A stretch of DNA of 16,517 bases, from NCBI GenBank assembly GCA_002730655.1, contig PCAT01000033.1, positions 1 to 16,517 of the forward strand. The letters are read 5' to 3'. This document shows positions 14,889 to 16,517 of this stretch, in pieces. The translations under genes and the position numbers were made by a program. The notes beneath the pieces are model-generated. The model ran no database searches and had not been told where the DNA came from. It saw only the letters and a program-made list of their open reading frames with translations. Each line of letters begins with the position of its first letter. Positions within the stretch are counted from its first letter, which is position 1. This DNA comes from Balneola sp. (GTDB lineage: Bacteria; Bacteroidota; Rhodothermia; Balneolales; Balneolaceae).

Positions 14889-15836
14889 ATGCTTAAATAT
14901 TTCAAGTTTGTTTTATTATTTATAGCCTACTTTCATTCAGTGTCTATATCAGCACAAGAAAGTAATGATCGATTCTACATAAATTTTTTTAATAATATCT
15001 TTGACATTGAGACAAATGAACTTCCTGATAGTAAATATTTAAAGTCTGTATATGAGATAAATTTTAAAGATAGAGGTATAATTGATACAGTCAGAGACAA
15101 TATGCTTTATCTATTTGATGAATTTGATGAGTATCATATGATATTGCCATCCAAAGATACATTTTTGGAGACACAAGAAAATAAAACTGACTTCAAATTC
15201 TTGTTAGTGGCTGGTGACTATTCGGATAGTCTGTTTCAAGGCATCTTCACCCTTACATTTGAATTTCCTATAGATACAGTGATAAAGAACTCTGGAAGTA
15301 CGACTTTTTTGGTAGATGAAAATAGATTCAAATATAATTTTAATCTAAAAAAATTAACTCCGGATACTGTTTTAATAAATGTTAGTACCACTGATCAATC
15401 AGTCTGGGCATCGCTTGGATCCTCTAATAATGCTAGATTTAGGATTAATGGTAACGTAATTAGAATTGATAATAATTTAAAAAAGCAGATAAGAAATACC
15501 GTTAAAATTATAGAGAGTAATCTACCGAAAACAAATGAAGATAAAGAAGAGACGGTTCAAACATATTTAATTTCTTGGGATACTAATTTACCTAGAAAAC
15601 CAATAATACAGGTAATGCCTTCAAATGTATTAAATATTGAAGGCTCAATTACTGTACAATTCGAAGTAAATCCAAATGGTACAATTGGAATAATTAAAAG
15701 ACTTCATGATATGAAACCTGAGTTTGAGATTGAAATATTTAAAGCATTAAGAGGTTGGAGATTTGAAAAATTACCACTTGATAAAAAACAAATTTCACAA
15801 TCTGGTTCCATTACCTTTTATTTTGTGAGAGAGTGA
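14889..15836 (+). CDS. Secreted protein with C-terminal TonB-C-like domain
   Basis: The 315-residue product starts with a signal peptide (MLKYFKFVLLFIAYFHSVSI, then S-A|Q-E-S; cleavage probably after Ala22). Residues about 60-200 are an uncharacterised, mainly beta-stranded domain. Residues about 240-315 resemble the TonB C-terminal domain: E-G-S-I-T-V-Q-F-E-V-N-P-N-G-T-I, then E-I-F-K-A-L-R-G-W-R-F and a final I-T-F-Y-F. TonB proteins transmit inner-membrane energy to outer-membrane receptors, but here there is no lasting membrane anchor or proline-rich spacer. The domain is therefore more likely a free periplasmic or surface binding module, as in other secreted TonB-C proteins of Bacteroidota. 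It is downstream of the unknown 406-residue protein. Beyond the C-terminal domain, no function is assigned. Confidence 0.65.
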   Translation: MLKYFKFVLLFIAYFHSVSISAQESNDRFYINFFNNIFDIETNELPDSKYLKSVYEINFKDRGIIDTVRDNMLYLFDEFDEYHMILPSKDTFLETQENKTDFKFLLVAGDYSDSLFQGIFTLTFEFPIDTVIKNSGSTTFLVDENRFKYNFNLKKLTPDTVLINVSTTDQSVWASLGSSNNARFRINGNVIRIDNNLKKQIRNTVKIIESNLPKTNEDKEETVQTYLISWDTNLPRKPIIQVMPSNVLNIEGSITVQFEVNPNGTIGIIKRLHDMKPEFEIEIFKALRGWRFEKLPLDKKQISQSGSITFYFVRE

Positions 15837-15867
15837 TAAAGATTTAATTTTTATTATTTTTTTATCA
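15834..15867 (+). terminator. Weak AT-rich hairpin after the TonB-C-like gene
   Basis: TGATAAAGA (15834-15842, starting at the stop codon) can pair with TTTTTATCA (15859-15867) with one G-T pair and a 16-base loop. It has T-runs within it but almost no GC pairs, so it is at most a weak terminator. Confidence 0.2.
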
Positions 15868-15895
15868 TCAAATAAAATTCTGTGTAATAATCTAA

Positions 15896-15924
15896 TTGTT
15901 AAAATCAGCAAAAGAATTACTTTG
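15896..15924 (+). promoter_or_regulatory. Promoter-like element upstream of the decayed gene
   Basis: TTG at 15896-15898 and TACTTTG at 15918-15924 are spaced by 19 bases, close to the Bacteroidota -33/-7 arrangement although the -7 motif is one base short (TAnTTTG). It ends 12 bases before the remnant reading frame at 15937. Confidence 0.25.
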
Positions 15925-15936
15925 ACGGAATTATAA

Positions 15937-16221
15937 ATATTAAAAAATGTTTTTGTTTGTATGTTAGCTGATTGTAGAAAACAAAATGATTCAAGTTTAT
16001 CCGAAATAAATATTCTTGAACACCGCGAGGTTTACTTAGTATAACATTAGCATAATCAGTTTTTTGTAGACAATTTTATTGTATGGGTTAGAACAGAAAA
16101 ATTAATATTACGGTTACTCGAATTCAAATTAAATGAATATCATGTTCACTGTAATAATGAAGATAGGATGTATAATCGATATGTTGGATATAACCCAAGA
16201 GTCAGAAAATTTAATGTCTAA
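15937..16221 (+). pseudogene. Decayed small lipoprotein-like gene
   Basis: One frame running from 15937 to TAA at 16219-16221 reads like a short exported protein interrupted by two stops, TAA at 16042 and TAG at 16048. The N-terminus, I-L-K-N-V-F-V-C-M-L-A-D-C-R-K-Q-N-D-S-S, resembles a lipoprotein signal with ATA instead of ATG and L-A-D-C where L-A-G-C is expected; each is a single-base change. After the stops, 56 codons stay open (for example F-I-V-W-V-R-T-E-K, C-N-N-E-D-R-M-Y-N-R-Y), unusual for such AT-rich DNA. Apart from this remnant, the 429 bases between 15837 and 16265 hold no intact gene. The call rests on frame openness and signal-like sequence only; no family is recognised. Confidence 0.4.
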
Positions 16222-16265
16222 TTTCAATTGGAAAGATACGACACATTAAAAAAGTACACGAGTTT

Positions 16266-16517
16266 ATGGATTTAATAAATATTATTTTTCCAAATCAACT
16301 TTTTCAGGATTCGCCCTTCCTAGAGTCAAACTCAAAGTCATATATAATAGAAGAATTTCTGTTTTTTAATCAATATAAATTTCACAAACAAAAATTATTA
16401 TTTCACAGAATAAGTATGAAAAAATATCAAGATTATTTGATAAAAAATGGGATTGATACTTATTATATAAACGCCTTTGATGAGAATTCAAAAATTGAGC
16501 TTTTTATAAAAAATCTA
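16266..16517 (+). CDS. Photolyase/cryptochrome-related protein, FeS-BCP (PhrB) type, N-terminus only
   Basis: The first 84 residues are present, cut by the window edge. They start M-D-L-I-N-I-I-F-P-N-Q-L-F and contain I-I-E-E-F-L-F-F-N-Q-Y-K-F-H-K-Q-K-L-L (27-45) and H-R-I-S-M-K-K-Y (47-54). This is the signature of the bacterial cryptochrome/(6-4) photolyase-related family, in which the pattern L-P-N-Q-L-F ... E-x-x-x-F-F-x-x-Y-x-F-H-x-x-K-x-x-x-H-R-x-S-M is well conserved in the antenna-binding alpha/beta domain. Characterised members repair (6-4) photoproducts using FAD, an Fe-S cluster and a lumazine antenna; full length is about 500 residues, so the cofactor sites are outside the window. 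ATG 16266 fits the family start. The gene shares the AT-rich composition of its surroundings. It follows the decayed gene after 44 bases. Confidence 0.85.
   Translation, partial: MDLINIIFPNQLFQDSPFLESNSKSYIIEEFLFFNQYKFHKQKLLFHRISMKKYQDYLIKNGIDTYYINAFDENSKIELFIKNL

Noticed and set aside
14889..15836. A genuine TonB energy transducer
   Set aside because: The N-terminus ends in a cleavable signal rather than a retained membrane anchor, and there is no proline-rich spacer or ExbB/ExbD neighbour.
12735..16517. Mobile element (integrase, transposase, CRISPR, att site) explaining the AT-rich stretch
   Set aside because: No recombinase or transposase motif, terminal inverted repeat, tRNA-end duplication or regularly spaced repeat was found.

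Overview
The window looks like a piece of chromosome from a member of the Bacteroidota/Balneolota (FCB) group. Three things suggest this: the YfhO-family membrane protein, a -33/-7 promoter of the Bacteroidota type (TTTG, 19 bases, TACTTTTG) at 9964-9994, and generally weak Shine-Dalgarno signals. An intact HPr plus Enzyme I pair next to housekeeping genes fits Balneolota better than Flavobacteriia. The taxon is an inference; no marker gene here settles it.

Left part, 1-3050, minus strand, read right to left: gatC, a YfhO-family multi-spanning membrane protein, and the N-terminus of a family 4-type glycosyltransferase that runs off the left edge. Gaps of 3 bases suggest one transcript. Divergent from it, 3264-8253 on the plus strand is a tight housekeeping run: HPr and PtsI (overlap 8 bases), biotin ligase BirA, tRNA-Ile lysidine synthetase TilS (overlap 29 bases) and hypoxanthine phosphoribosyltransferase. 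Between ptsI and birA lies the 3' half of a small glycogen-binding (CBM48/isoamylase early-set) gene whose 5' half is gone; its stop codon overlaps the TTG start of birA. Next come tRNA-Ser(GCU) and an L-Ala-D/L-Glu-type dipeptide epimerase.

Middle part, 9457-12734: a PaaI-like hotdog thioesterase (minus) diverges from a long-chain acyl-CoA synthetase (plus) across a recognisable promoter. The synthetase converges on a short Gfo/Idh/MocA-like protein that lacks the usual E-K-P motif.

Right part, about 12735-16517: base composition falls sharply to very AT-rich and recognisable housekeeping genes stop. It holds a short probable lipoprotein (minus), an unrecognised 406-residue cytoplasmic protein followed 29 bases later by a secreted protein with a TonB-C-like terminal domain (plus), a decayed small lipoprotein-like gene with two internal stops, and the first 84 residues of a photolyase/cryptochrome-related (FeS-BCP/PhrB type) protein cut by the window edge. 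This is the accessory part of the window. The 406-aa/TonB-C pair is the best candidate for something undescribed, though nothing in the sequence alone proves a system.
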